Of a DNA stretch of 24,041 nt, positions 11,330 through 18,900 are shown one piece after another. Made by a program: the position numbers and the translations under genes. Origin of the DNA: a virus; IMG/VR virus record IMGVR_UViG_3300017963_000739, positions 1 to 24,041 of that record; one strand, 5' to 3'. Within the stretch, counting starts at the first letter, position 1. Every line of letters begins with the position of its first letter. The notes beneath the pieces are model-generated. The model was not told the DNA's origin. It was given only the letters and a program-made list of their open reading frames with translations, and made no database searches.

Positions 11330-12186
11330 TGATGAAGAAAAAGAATGAAGTTGCAGTTAAACAAACTGATTATTTAGCTGAAATAAAGAACACACAGGAA
11401 CTGTGTGCGATGTTGATGAAACAACCCTACTTCGCAAGAATGGGGCAAGATGGTGTCTTTGCTATTACAACGGTAGCAAGAGCGCTTGATATAAATCCTA
11501 TTAAAGCTTTAATGGGAGGGCTTTACTTTGTAAAAGGTAGAGTAGAAATGACTTATACTATGATGGGAGAATTAATAAGAAACAAAGGTCATAGCCTTAG
11601 CTCCAAGTCAGACGAGAAAAGCTGCACTGTTCATGGAAAAAGGAAAGATAACGGCGATACAGCAAGTTTTACCTTTACTATAGAAGATGCAAAAAAAGCT
11701 GGAATTTACAAAAATGCATGGATCACTTATCCAAAGAATATGTTATATGCTAGAGCTTTATCTAGTTTGGCTCGACAGTTATTTCCGGATGTTATTGGAA
11801 ATTCATATGTTGAAGGAGAGATTAAAGATGATCCAAATATAGCCGATCAAAATGATAGTCAAAATGACAATCAAATTGAACATAAAAAAATTTCTGAACC
11901 CCACGCCAATGAGGTTCAGGATAAACGTACTGATGAAGAAATAAAAACTCTAACTACATTGCTTAAAGATCTTCCAGATGAGAGTAGCAAACTCAATAAA
12001 TTTTTGAAAGTAAAAAATATTGAGATGTCTGAAATTCCTAAACCTATGTATGAGAACATGATAAAAAAAGCTAAGAAAAAAGCTTTTGATAAATTGAAAG
12101 AAGAAGTTAAATCAGGGCCTAATGGAGAATTTTATCATGATGCTTACTTTGGCGAGGAGGTGCAATATGCAAATCCTGGAGTTTAA
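11329..12186 (+). CDS. RecT-like single-strand annealing protein
   Basis: The middle of the protein matches the RecT/Bet-like group by pattern: MGGLYFVKGRVEMTYTMMGE (62-81), a beta-rich segment with FTFTIEDAKKAGIYKNAWIT, then YPKNMLYARALSSLARQLFP and DVIGNSYVEGEI. The W-x2-YP-x2-M-x2-ARA...PDV signature is typical of these proteins, which coat single strands and anneal them to complementary DNA. The last 110 residues are polar and Lys-rich, probably flexible. Two adjacent ATG codons are possible starts; AGGAG suits either, the second slightly better. It sits directly before the YqaJ exonuclease with a 20-base overlap, the usual exonuclease/annealase pairing. Confidence 0.85.
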   Translation: MMKKKNEVAVKQTDYLAEIKNTQELCAMLMKQPYFARMGQDGVFAITTVARALDINPIKALMGGLYFVKGRVEMTYTMMGELIRNKGHSLSSKSDEKSCTVHGKRKDNGDTASFTFTIEDAKKAGIYKNAWITYPKNMLYARALSSLARQLFPDVIGNSYVEGEIKDDPNIADQNDSQNDNQIEHKKISEPHANEVQDKRTDEEIKTLTTLLKDLPDESSKLNKFLKVKNIEMSEIPKPMYENMIKKAKKKAFDKLKEEVKSGPNGEFYHDAYFGEEVQYANPGV

Positions 12187-13054
12187 ATCGGATAAAGAGT
12201 ATTGGGCATTTAGGAAGCAACATATTGGTGCTTCGGATGCTAGTATTATCATGGGGGCTTCCAAATGGAAGCTCTCTGATGGGAGAACTAAAACCCCATA
12301 TTTATTATGGGAAGAGAAGCTTGGGTTTGAAGAGCTTAAAGTAAATACTGCTGCAACTCAATATGGTCAGAGAATGGAAGAGCCAGCTCGCCAAGTTTAT
12401 AATGAGATGAAAGGAGAGGTATTTACACCTAAAGCTGTGAAAAATGCAGAATTTCTGTATTTAATGGCTTCATTGGATGGCTTAAATGACTCGAAAACTA
12501 AATGTGTTGAGATTAAGAATCCAAATGAAAAAGATCATGAGCTTGCAAAAAGTGGGAAAATCCCACCACATTACATTCCTCAAGTTCAGATGCAGCTTTT
12601 AGTTACTGGATTTGATGAGATGGATTATTTTTCATTCCACAAAGGTGAAGGTGTAATCGTTACAGTTAAAAGAGATGAGGAATATATCAAGAAAATGATT
12701 GACAAATTGCGCAAATTCTGGGATTATGTAGAAAATTTAGAAGCTCCTCCTTTAACAGACGACGATTATGTTAAACAGGATCTTCAATGGCAAGCGTATG
12801 CTCGCGAATTATATCTAGTTAAGAAAGAAAAACGGAAGCTTTGTTACAAAGAAAAAGAATTGTTACAAAAGCTAAAATCGATGTGTGGACACAGAAACGC
12901 CTATTTTGGGCCATATCGTCTTAAGCGTAGTATCTCCCTAGGGAGGGTAGACTATAATTCGATTCCTGAGCTTTTAAACGTCAATCTCGACGATTTCAGG
13001 GGTGAACCTAAAGAAAGTTGGTATCTCCACAAAGGAGATGAAAATGGGAATTGA
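12167..13054 (+). CDS. YqaJ-family recombination exonuclease
   Basis: I place the start at ATG 12167 (MQILEFKSDKEYWAFRKQHI) because GAGGAGG lies seven bases upstream; an in-frame ATG 45 bases earlier lacks a site. The lambda-exonuclease-like motifs are present: IGASDASIIMG (20-30), YGQRMEEPAR with E71/E72, LMASLDGL with D104, VEIKN with E115-x-K117, and PHYIPQVQMQLL with Q139/Q141. This enzyme resects double-strand ends so that the RecT-like partner can anneal the exposed strand. A basic coiled segment follows (residues about 215-255). The end overlaps the next gene by 11 bases. All catalytic residues are intact. Confidence 0.92.
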   Translation: MQILEFKSDKEYWAFRKQHIGASDASIIMGASKWKLSDGRTKTPYLLWEEKLGFEELKVNTAATQYGQRMEEPARQVYNEMKGEVFTPKAVKNAEFLYLMASLDGLNDSKTKCVEIKNPNEKDHELAKSGKIPPHYIPQVQMQLLVTGFDEMDYFSFHKGEGVIVTVKRDEEYIKKMIDKLRKFWDYVENLEAPPLTDDDYVKQDLQWQAYARELYLVKKEKRKLCYKEKELLQKLKSMCGHRNAYFGPYRLKRSISLGRVDYNSIPELLNVNLDDFRGEPKESWYLHKGDENGN

Positions 13055-13202
13055 AGAGGATTGGGATAATTGCTATATGCTTGCAATCAAAGATATCGCC
13101 AAAAAAGAAAATATTAGTTTCACAGAAGCTGAATGTAAGTTAATTAAGCTACTTGAAACAACTCCAAATTATTTAGAACGATATTTAACTTGGGATAAAT
13201 AA
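13044..13202 (+). CDS. Hypothetical small protein (52 aa)
   Basis: AAAGGAG six bases before the ATG at 13044 supports this start within the end of the YqaJ gene. The protein is mostly two amphipathic helices (CYMLAIKDIAKKENISFTEA, then ECKLIKLLETTPNYLERYLT) with an acidic N-terminus. It may be a small regulator of the exonuclease, but this is only suggested by position. An A/T-rich stretch after its stop (13203-13215) has a T run but no stem. Confidence 0.6.
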   Translation: MGIEEDWDNCYMLAIKDIAKKENISFTEAECKLIKLLETTPNYLERYLTWDK

Positions 13203-13224
13203 AATTTTTTTGTATAAATGGAAA

Positions 13225-13252
13225 AGCCCCTTAATTGGGGCTCCATATGGAG
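13225..13252 (+). promoter_or_regulatory. Double hairpin that hides a ribosome binding site
   Basis: AGCCCC (13225-13230) pairs with GGGGCT (13237-13242). The overlapping 12-bp palindrome CTCCATATGGAG (13241-13252) contains GGAG, the ribosome binding site of the secreted protein at 13259. The two stems share bases 13241-13242 and so compete. No T run follows, so a plain terminator is unlikely in this direction. Confidence 0.45.
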
Positions 13253-13258
13253 AAATAT

Positions 13259-13585
13259 ATGAAAAAGTTTATATTTATAATCTGTGCAGCTTGTTGCTGC
13301 TCAATTTTTGCCGAATGGCATTCGTGGGATACACTCCCTAAAGAAGGTCAAATGATCATGACCGTTAACATGTGCCCTGGGGTTCATTACATCAAAAGAC
13401 AGATATTAATAGTTACCCATTACCATGCGAATAATCCGATAATTACTTATCATTATACCGATGGTTGGTGGGATGCCAAACCTCAAGACATATTAAAATG
13501 GTTTGAGGAGGGGTCCAAGGTATTGTATCTTCCTTCACCTATAGATAATAACTTTATAGAGAGAATGAAAGATTTCATAAAATAG
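13259..13585 (+). CDS. Secreted protein with signal peptide, DUF551-like body (108 aa)
   Basis: The start at ATG 13259 has GGAG six bases upstream and gives a typical Sec signal peptide, MKKFIFIICAACCCSIFA, with probable cleavage after FA. The mature part begins EWHSWDTLPKEGQMIMTV and ends with WFEEGSKVLYLPSPI. The pattern W...LP..GQ at one end and W......V.YLPSP at the other recalls the DUF551 phage family (W...LP..G...W.PLP.PP), although that family is normally cytoplasmic. Export suggests a role at the cell envelope, for instance in superinfection exclusion; this is inference. It is the last gene of the rightward operon, and its stop lies in a bidirectional palindrome. Confidence 0.7.
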   Translation: MKKFIFIICAACCCSIFAEWHSWDTLPKEGQMIMTVNMCPGVHYIKRQILIVTHYHANNPIITYHYTDGWWDAKPQDILKWFEEGSKVLYLPSPIDNNFIERMKDFIK

Positions 13586-13603
13586 TATCAAATGATACTA
13601 TTT
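13580..13603. terminator. Bidirectional terminator palindrome holding both stop codons
   Basis: AAATAGTATCA (13580-13590) and TGATACTATTT (13593-13603) form a perfect 11-bp inverted repeat with a two-base centre. The TAG at 13583-13585 ends the rightward secreted protein, and the reverse TAG at 13598-13600 ends the leftward 79-residue gene. T-rich flanks follow in both directions. It separates the convergent operons, although an A/T-rich stem makes a weaker terminator than a GC-rich one. Confidence 0.6.
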
Positions 13604-13837
13604 CTCCTTGGAAGACGGGGAGAGATCGACGTCTATTCCCGTCTCGTTCTCTATAGCGTCTTCTACTATTTCCTCTACGATATTATCTTGAGGATACTTA
13701 GTCATTAAATTTTTAATGCTTGTACAGCTTGTTTGCACTAGAAGTCCTAATAGAACTCCTGCAAATAAAAATATAGAATATCTTACTTTCATAGATAATT
13801 TACTCCATTTGCTAGAAATTAATTCCTTCAGCTTCAT
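13598..13837 (-). CDS. Small membrane-anchored protein (79 aa)
   Basis: The ATG at 13835-13837 has AGGAGA at good spacing; an upstream in-frame ATG does not. A basic start (MKLKELISSKWSKLSMKVRY) is followed by one membrane helix (SIFLFAGVLLGLLVQTSC) and an acidic tail (NIVEEIVEDAIENETGIDVD) ending LSPSSKEK. The cysteine after the helix is not in a canonical lipobox (QTSC). Phage proteins with a similar acidic tail ending in a 'TGIDVDLSP' motif are familiar as small unannotated genes near lysis or tail regions. A spanin or holin-associated role is possible. It overlaps the upstream gene by 26 bases. Confidence 0.7.
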   Translation of the reverse strand: MKLKELISSKWSKLSMKVRYSIFLFAGVLLGLLVQTSCTSIKNLMTKYPQDNIVEEIVEDAIENETGIDVDLSPSSKEK

Positions 13838-14384
13838 CTCTTTGTCTCCTATTTTTGTAATCTTGCCTTTTTGTAAAATCCTTGATGAACTTATCATGAC
13901 GAGATGCTATTGGCTTTCCTTCATTTAAAAGTACAGGCTCGCAATCTCTAATAAATGCTTTTTTACGCTTAGCTATCTTATTTTCCATATAATCATAAAG
14001 GCTTTCTTCTGGATCTTTATAAAAGGCGCGTAGTGCCGCATCTTGATAGTCCTCAACATCAAAGCCACCTTCCCATATCTCATCTTCTCTTGCATCGTCA
14101 CGTTGTGGTTTTTCTCTATCTGGTTCTTCTACAACTCTGTTATATGGTTTAAACTCAGGCATTTCTAAAATTCCCATTATGATTTGAGAAATATCTCCTG
14201 GGATCTCTTCATGCTTTGATTTATATATCTCTATCCAGTCACGATAGATGGTCTTAACTGACTTATTTACCATTCCATTAAGCGCTGCTTGCGCCCATTC
14301 TTTAGCAGTCGTCAGCAAATAATGATCTAATGCTTTTTGATCTGCATTAGATATCTTGTGTCCATTTAAACATAGTTTCTTCAT
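13812..14384 (-). CDS. Hypothetical phage protein (190 aa)
   Basis: AAGGAG six bases before the ATG supports the gene. It is hydrophilic and helical: MKKLCLNGHKISNADQKALD, then HYLLTTAKEWAQAALNGMVN and KSVKTIYRDWIEIYKSKHEE. The later part is very charged (REKPQRDDAREDEIWEGGFD) and ends in basic helices. I recall similar N-terminal halves (LxxxLxxWxxxAxxGKxxNxxKxxxxEW) in unannotated proteins encoded downstream of phage tail genes. It follows the C1q-like trio on the same strand with a ten-base gap, so it is probably made late. Function unknown. Confidence 0.7.
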   Translation of the reverse strand: MKKLCLNGHKISNADQKALDHYLLTTAKEWAQAALNGMVNKSVKTIYRDWIEIYKSKHEEIPGDISQIIMGILEMPEFKPYNRVVEEPDREKPQRDDAREDEIWEGGFDVEDYQDAALRAFYKDPEESLYDYMENKIAKRKKAFIRDCEPVLLNEGKPIASRHDKFIKDFTKRQDYKNRRQRDEAEGINF

Positions 14385-14394
14385 AAAATTCTCC

Positions 14395-14907
14395 TTAACA
14401 TATTAGTGTTCCTTGAAAAAATGTTCCTACAGTAGAAGCTCTAATATCCACAGTCTTTCCAGTTCCAGATACTGTAATTTGTACAGTTGCTGTATCAGCT
14501 GCATCCATATCTGCAAGAACTGCTGAATGCACTAATGTAATATCAGCCCCAGCAGAATAAGCAATTCCTTGAGGTCCTACATTTGCCACTATATAAGTTC
14601 TGTTTGAAGTAATAATCTCTATTAAATAAGTAGTAGCGGCTCCAGTATCTTCTATTTGATTTGATACTACGAGATCATATCTTCCAGTGACGGGTGCTGT
14701 GAATGTTCCGTTAGTATTAAAGTCAGAGTTTTGATCATATATTTCAGTTAGTGCATTACCGCTTCCAAATGTAAAAGCAGTTCCATCTCCTGTGACATTA
14801 GAGTCAGTAGTAGCAAGTCTTGCAAAGAATGCAACTTGACTTGGCATTGTTACTTCATTTGTTGAAGTTGGAACTATGTAGGTATTTAAATTATTGTTTG
14901 TTGCCAT
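14395..14907 (-). CDS. C1q-like jelly-roll protein, paralogue 3 (170 aa)
   Basis: The order NSDFNTNGTFTAPVTGRYDL, then YLIEIITSNRTYIV and the closing strand FFQGTLIC matches the C1q/TNF-like jelly roll, which forms trimers and often makes the receptor-binding tip of phage fibres. The conserved N-terminus MATNNNLNTYIVPTSTNEVT followed by PSQVAF is shared with the next two genes. No collagen or coiled-coil stalk is encoded, so it probably attaches to another fibre subunit. AAGGAGA precedes the ATG. One of three tandem copies separated by only nine bases. Confidence 0.8.
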   Translation of the reverse strand: MATNNNLNTYIVPTSTNEVTMPSQVAFFARLATTDSNVTGDGTAFTFGSGNALTEIYDQNSDFNTNGTFTAPVTGRYDLVVSNQIEDTGAATTYLIEIITSNRTYIVANVGPQGIAYSAGADITLVHSAVLADMDAADTATVQITVSGTGKTVDIRASTVGTFFQGTLIC

Positions 14908-14916
14908 ATTTTCTCC

Positions 14917-15432
14917 TTAACATACTAATACCCCACTAAAATGAGTTGTACAGTCAGTTAAATCTCCACGTGAAATTCCTACTGTTTTAGCTCCTCCATT
15001 TACCCTACAGTATATGTGTGCTGTATCGGCTGCATCCATATCTGCAAATACTCCGTTTTCGTAAGTAGTATTGTTTGAAGTATTAAGGAAGTTATTAACA
15101 TCATCAGTATAAATAGAATAATATTGTCTATTTGAAGTAATTACAGCTAAGAGCCATACAGTATGTCCAGCTGCATTAGAAATTCCAACCGAATTCGTTA
15201 TTTCATATACTCCTGTTACTGGAGCTGTAAATTGATAAGTACCTGTATCAAAATCAGCATTCTGATCAAAGATTTCTAGGTCAATTGTCATTGGACTAAG
15301 AGCTGTTCCATCCCCTGTTGCATTTGCCCATGCTCCATTTAAAACAGCTAAAAAAGCAGGTTGAGATGGCTGAGTTACCTCGTTATTAGCGGTTGGCACA
15401 ATGTATGTGTTTGCCGAATTATTTGTTGCCAT
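14917..15432 (-). CDS. C1q-like jelly-roll protein, paralogue 2 (171 aa)
   Basis: Same plan as its neighbours: MATNNSANTYIVPTANNEVT, PSQPAFLAVL, then DQNADFDTGTYQFTAPVTGV, TSNRQYYSIY and FSGVLVC. The framework residues of the jelly roll are kept (DQN.DF, TAPVTG.Y, TSNR.Y, DMDAADTA), while loops differ in length and sequence from the paralogues. That is the pattern expected for receptor-binding tips under diversifying selection. GAGGAGA lies before the ATG. Confidence 0.8.
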   Translation of the reverse strand: MATNNSANTYIVPTANNEVTQPSQPAFLAVLNGAWANATGDGTALSPMTIDLEIFDQNADFDTGTYQFTAPVTGVYEITNSVGISNAAGHTVWLLAVITSNRQYYSIYTDDVNNFLNTSNNTTYENGVFADMDAADTAHIYCRVNGGAKTVGISRGDLTDCTTHFSGVLVC

Positions 15433-15441
15433 ATCTTCTCC

Positions 15442-15975
15442 TCATACTAGTAAATATCCCATAAAATAAGTTTCTAAGGTTGCGCTTCCCTGTACATCTA
15501 CAGTATCGCCACCTAAGTTATAGAGTACTGTAAAAAACTTAGCAGTATCTGCTGCATCCATATCACATATAAAATGTGCTCCTGTGAAGATTTCATCAGC
15601 GGCATTTACAACTGCACTACCATCCCATGAACATATGATATACCTGCGATTAGAAGTTTCTACTTTATTAAATTCATAGTTACTGGTACTTACAGAATCT
15701 ACGGTAATTCCAGCTATAAATACATATCTTCCAGTTACAGGAGCGGTAAAATAAGCGCCTCCAGAAGCACCTGTTGTAAAATCTGCATTTTGATCAAATA
15801 TCTCAGTCAGTGCTGTTCCAACATCCGTATCTCCAATACGAAATACAGTGCCCGCTCCTGTCTGATTATCATCATCAGATCCAAGATAAGCACTGAAAGC
15901 AGGTTGAGATGGCTGCAATACTATATTGTTCGCATCTGGCGTTATATAGGTATTTGCTGCATTGTTCGTTGCCAT
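15442..15975 (-). CDS. C1q-like jelly-roll protein, paralogue 1 (177 aa)
   Basis: This is the first gene of the trio after the large spike, with AAGGAGGA as ribosome binding site. It has MATNNAANTYITPDANNIVL, then PSQPAFSAYL, DQNADFTTGASGGAYFTAPV, TSNRRYIICSW and the final strand ETYFMGYLLV. DMDAADTAKF matches the DMDAADTA core of the other two. It is six to seven residues longer, mainly through an insertion in the DQNADF loop. Trimer formation and attachment to the spike are inferred from the family. Confidence 0.8.
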   Translation of the reverse strand: MATNNAANTYITPDANNIVLQPSQPAFSAYLGSDDDNQTGAGTVFRIGDTDVGTALTEIFDQNADFTTGASGGAYFTAPVTGRYVFIAGITVDSVSTSNYEFNKVETSNRRYIICSWDGSAVVNAADEIFTGAHFICDMDAADTAKFFTVLYNLGGDTVDVQGSATLETYFMGYLLV

Positions 15976-15984
15976 GCTTCCTCC

Positions 15985-18900
15985 TTAGTTAACGGTCCAG
16001 TTTCCAACAGAGCTAAGAACTGCCCATGTTGTATCAGCTACCGTACAGACAATTTCTATAGCATCTCCATCATCCGTCATTACTAAAGAACCACCAGCTC
16101 CAACAGTTGTTGTCTGTAATCCAAACACAATGGATTCTCCTGCATTTTGGGCAATAGTAGCTAATCCTGAGATGCTGCAAATTTTTATGATAGAACCTAC
16201 AGCTGCTGTTGTAGGTAATGTGTATGTAATTCCACCAGCTCTATTCGTTATGTATCCATAATTAACTGCTGCTGCTACTGCTGCTCCAGTTTCTACTGAC
16301 CAAGTTAGGCCTGTTGCTGCTGCTAAGTCAATCGTTCCAGCTCCATTTGTTATGGTTACTGAACCATCCGCTGACGCTAAATTAGCTACTGCTGGATCTG
16401 CTCCAGTAGAGCCTATTATCAATTGACCATTAGTTGCTGCTGCAAGAGAGGTTAAACTACCTGTAGCATTTCCTACTTGAACTGTATGATCAGTTGTTCC
16501 TGTTAGGTTTCCAGTTAATGTACCTGCTCCTGTTGTCCATGTTATATTATTTCCATTAGACAAAGTCGCTGCAACTGGCGCTACACCAGTTGATCCAATC
16601 ACTAATTGTCCATTAGTTAAAGGTCCTAGATTTGCTGGGACTTCTCCAGTATCACCTATTAGTACTGCATGCTGAGTTATTGAAGTAGTAGTCCATGTAT
16701 CAGCTGCTGTTCTAGATACGATACCTGTTGCACCCAAACCCTCCACTGCACTTAAATCATCAGCAAGCGCAAAGGTTACGCTTCCAGCACCACCTGTAAT
16801 TGTAATACCTGCTGCAGGTGCTGTTAATGAAGCCGCTACAGGAGTAGCTCCTGTTGAACCAATCACTAACTGACCATTTGTAAGTGCTAAGTTTTGAAGT
16901 CCCTCTGAGGCCGCTCCTAATATTACTGCATCCTGTGTAATAGAAGAAGTTGACCATGTACTAGCACCTGTTCTAGATGCTACACCTGTAGTTGCTAATC
17001 CTTCTAAGCCTGATAAGTCATCTGCAAGTGCAAAAGTAATCGATCCAGCTCCTCCAGTAATGGTTAAGCCAGCCCCAGGTTGAGTAAGGCTCGCTGCTAC
17101 TGGAGTTGTGCCAGTAGATCCTATTGGAAGCTGTCCATTAGTTAATGTAAGATTTTGAAGACCTTCACTCGCCGCACCTATAATTACTGCATCTTGAGTA
17201 ATTGATGATGTTGACCATGTAGAGGCTCCAGTACGCGATGCTACTCCTGTTGTTGCAAGAGCTTCCACGGCCGATAAATCGTCTGCTAGCGCAAATGTTA
17301 TCGAACCTGCACCCCCAGTGATTGTTAAGCCAGCTCCAGGTTGAGTTAAGCTAGCTACCGCTGGCGCTACACCAGTCGATCCAATCACTAATTGCCCATT
17401 AGTCAAAACTCCAGTTGAAGTAATTCCATAAGAAGCATCTCCGAGCAATATTGAATGCTGAGGAGTTACACCTAGTCCTACATCATCCAATGTGTCTAGT
17501 GCAGACTGTACATTTGTATCAGCTGCTGAGAGCCATGCGTTGAAATTAGTTGTATCTGTAGTTACTAGATTTGCAGTAGAAGCTGTTCCAGATACTACAT
17601 TTCCTCTAATAGTTGCTTTTTCAATTATTACACTAACAATAGAAGATGAGGATTGTTCATAAACTACATATCCTAACTGACATACTTCTAATGTAAATAG
17701 TTCATTTGTTGCTACTGATACAGCCTCGTTTGCTATCGCTGTTTCTGCTTGCACTTGATTATTATATTGAGCATCATCCATTACAGCTATATATGTAGGA
17801 GTACTTGAATTAAGATCTTCTTTAGAACAATATAGAGTAAATACTCCATATTTTCCTGCTGTAAGAGCTGTAGGAGTTCCTGCATTATTATAATAACTTG
17901 GGAATGTTGCAGTAGATGAGTAAAGAACCCATTTACCAGTTCCATCTAAATAGAAAAATTCCCATGTCTCTCCAACACCTCCAGAATCTGGAATAGTTGT
18001 TTCTAATCCATGATCTTCTAGATAATCTGTTCCGTTAATCTCTATTTCATCAGTTCCATTTAACGTTATATTAGCTCCATTATTTCTGTTTGATATTACA
18101 GTTCCAACAGAGTTATGTAGATACACAGAGAGATCAGTAGGTGCTGAATAAGGATGGTTTTCTTTTACAACTAGTGTGTTTGATGGGGTGTCATTGTCAC
18201 ATAGAATCTCAAATAGAGGTATATTGTCTTCATAATTAGCTTGACTAAATGTAGTTGTGGCTCCAATTAATCCATCTTCGTCTATATAAATTAAATAAGT
18301 TGAACCTTTAGTTAGCGATCCTGTTGATTGACTGCCAGACCATTCCACTTTTCTTCCTTTAATATACCCCACTCCTCCTCTGAGAAGCGTAAAATCAGTG
18401 CCGCTTATAGAATAGTAATTTCCAGAACCTGACCATGAATGGAATCCTGTGAATATCTGTCTTTGTATATTATAAGCTACAATTTCTCCTGTATGAGTAT
18501 AGTTATCTTCTTCAAGCGTTAGAGTAGATGCTATTCCATCTGAATTTGGGAAACTTACATTGTTTATTGTAAGAGTTCCTGCTCCTGTTCCAGCTATAGC
18601 GTTTGTTGCTGTAGAATCAATTGTCATATTTGAAAGTATTACATTTGCAGATGAATTAAAATTAATTCCTGAAGAAGATCCTCCATCAATGAAACTATTT
18701 TGCATATCTACTTGCGAATTTCCACTATATGTAACTGGATTTTTAAACCAGCATCCTCCATTAGCTGTTCCAGTAGTTCCTGTTGTAAATTCTATTGGAC
18801 ATTGTACAGCTGCATTATAAAGTTCTAATCCTCCAGATACTGTCATTGTATTTGCTGTTCCAGCACCAATTGTAACATTTACCATGAATACAAAAGAACC

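Noticed and set aside
13225-13242. GC-rich hairpin as terminator of the plus operon
   Set aside because: No T run follows on the plus strand and a gene with a good ribosome binding site starts 17 bases later; regulation of that gene fits better.
16615-17400. Regular repeats as a CRISPR array
   Set aside because: Units are 261 bp, contiguous and coding; there are no short repeats with spacers anywhere in the window.
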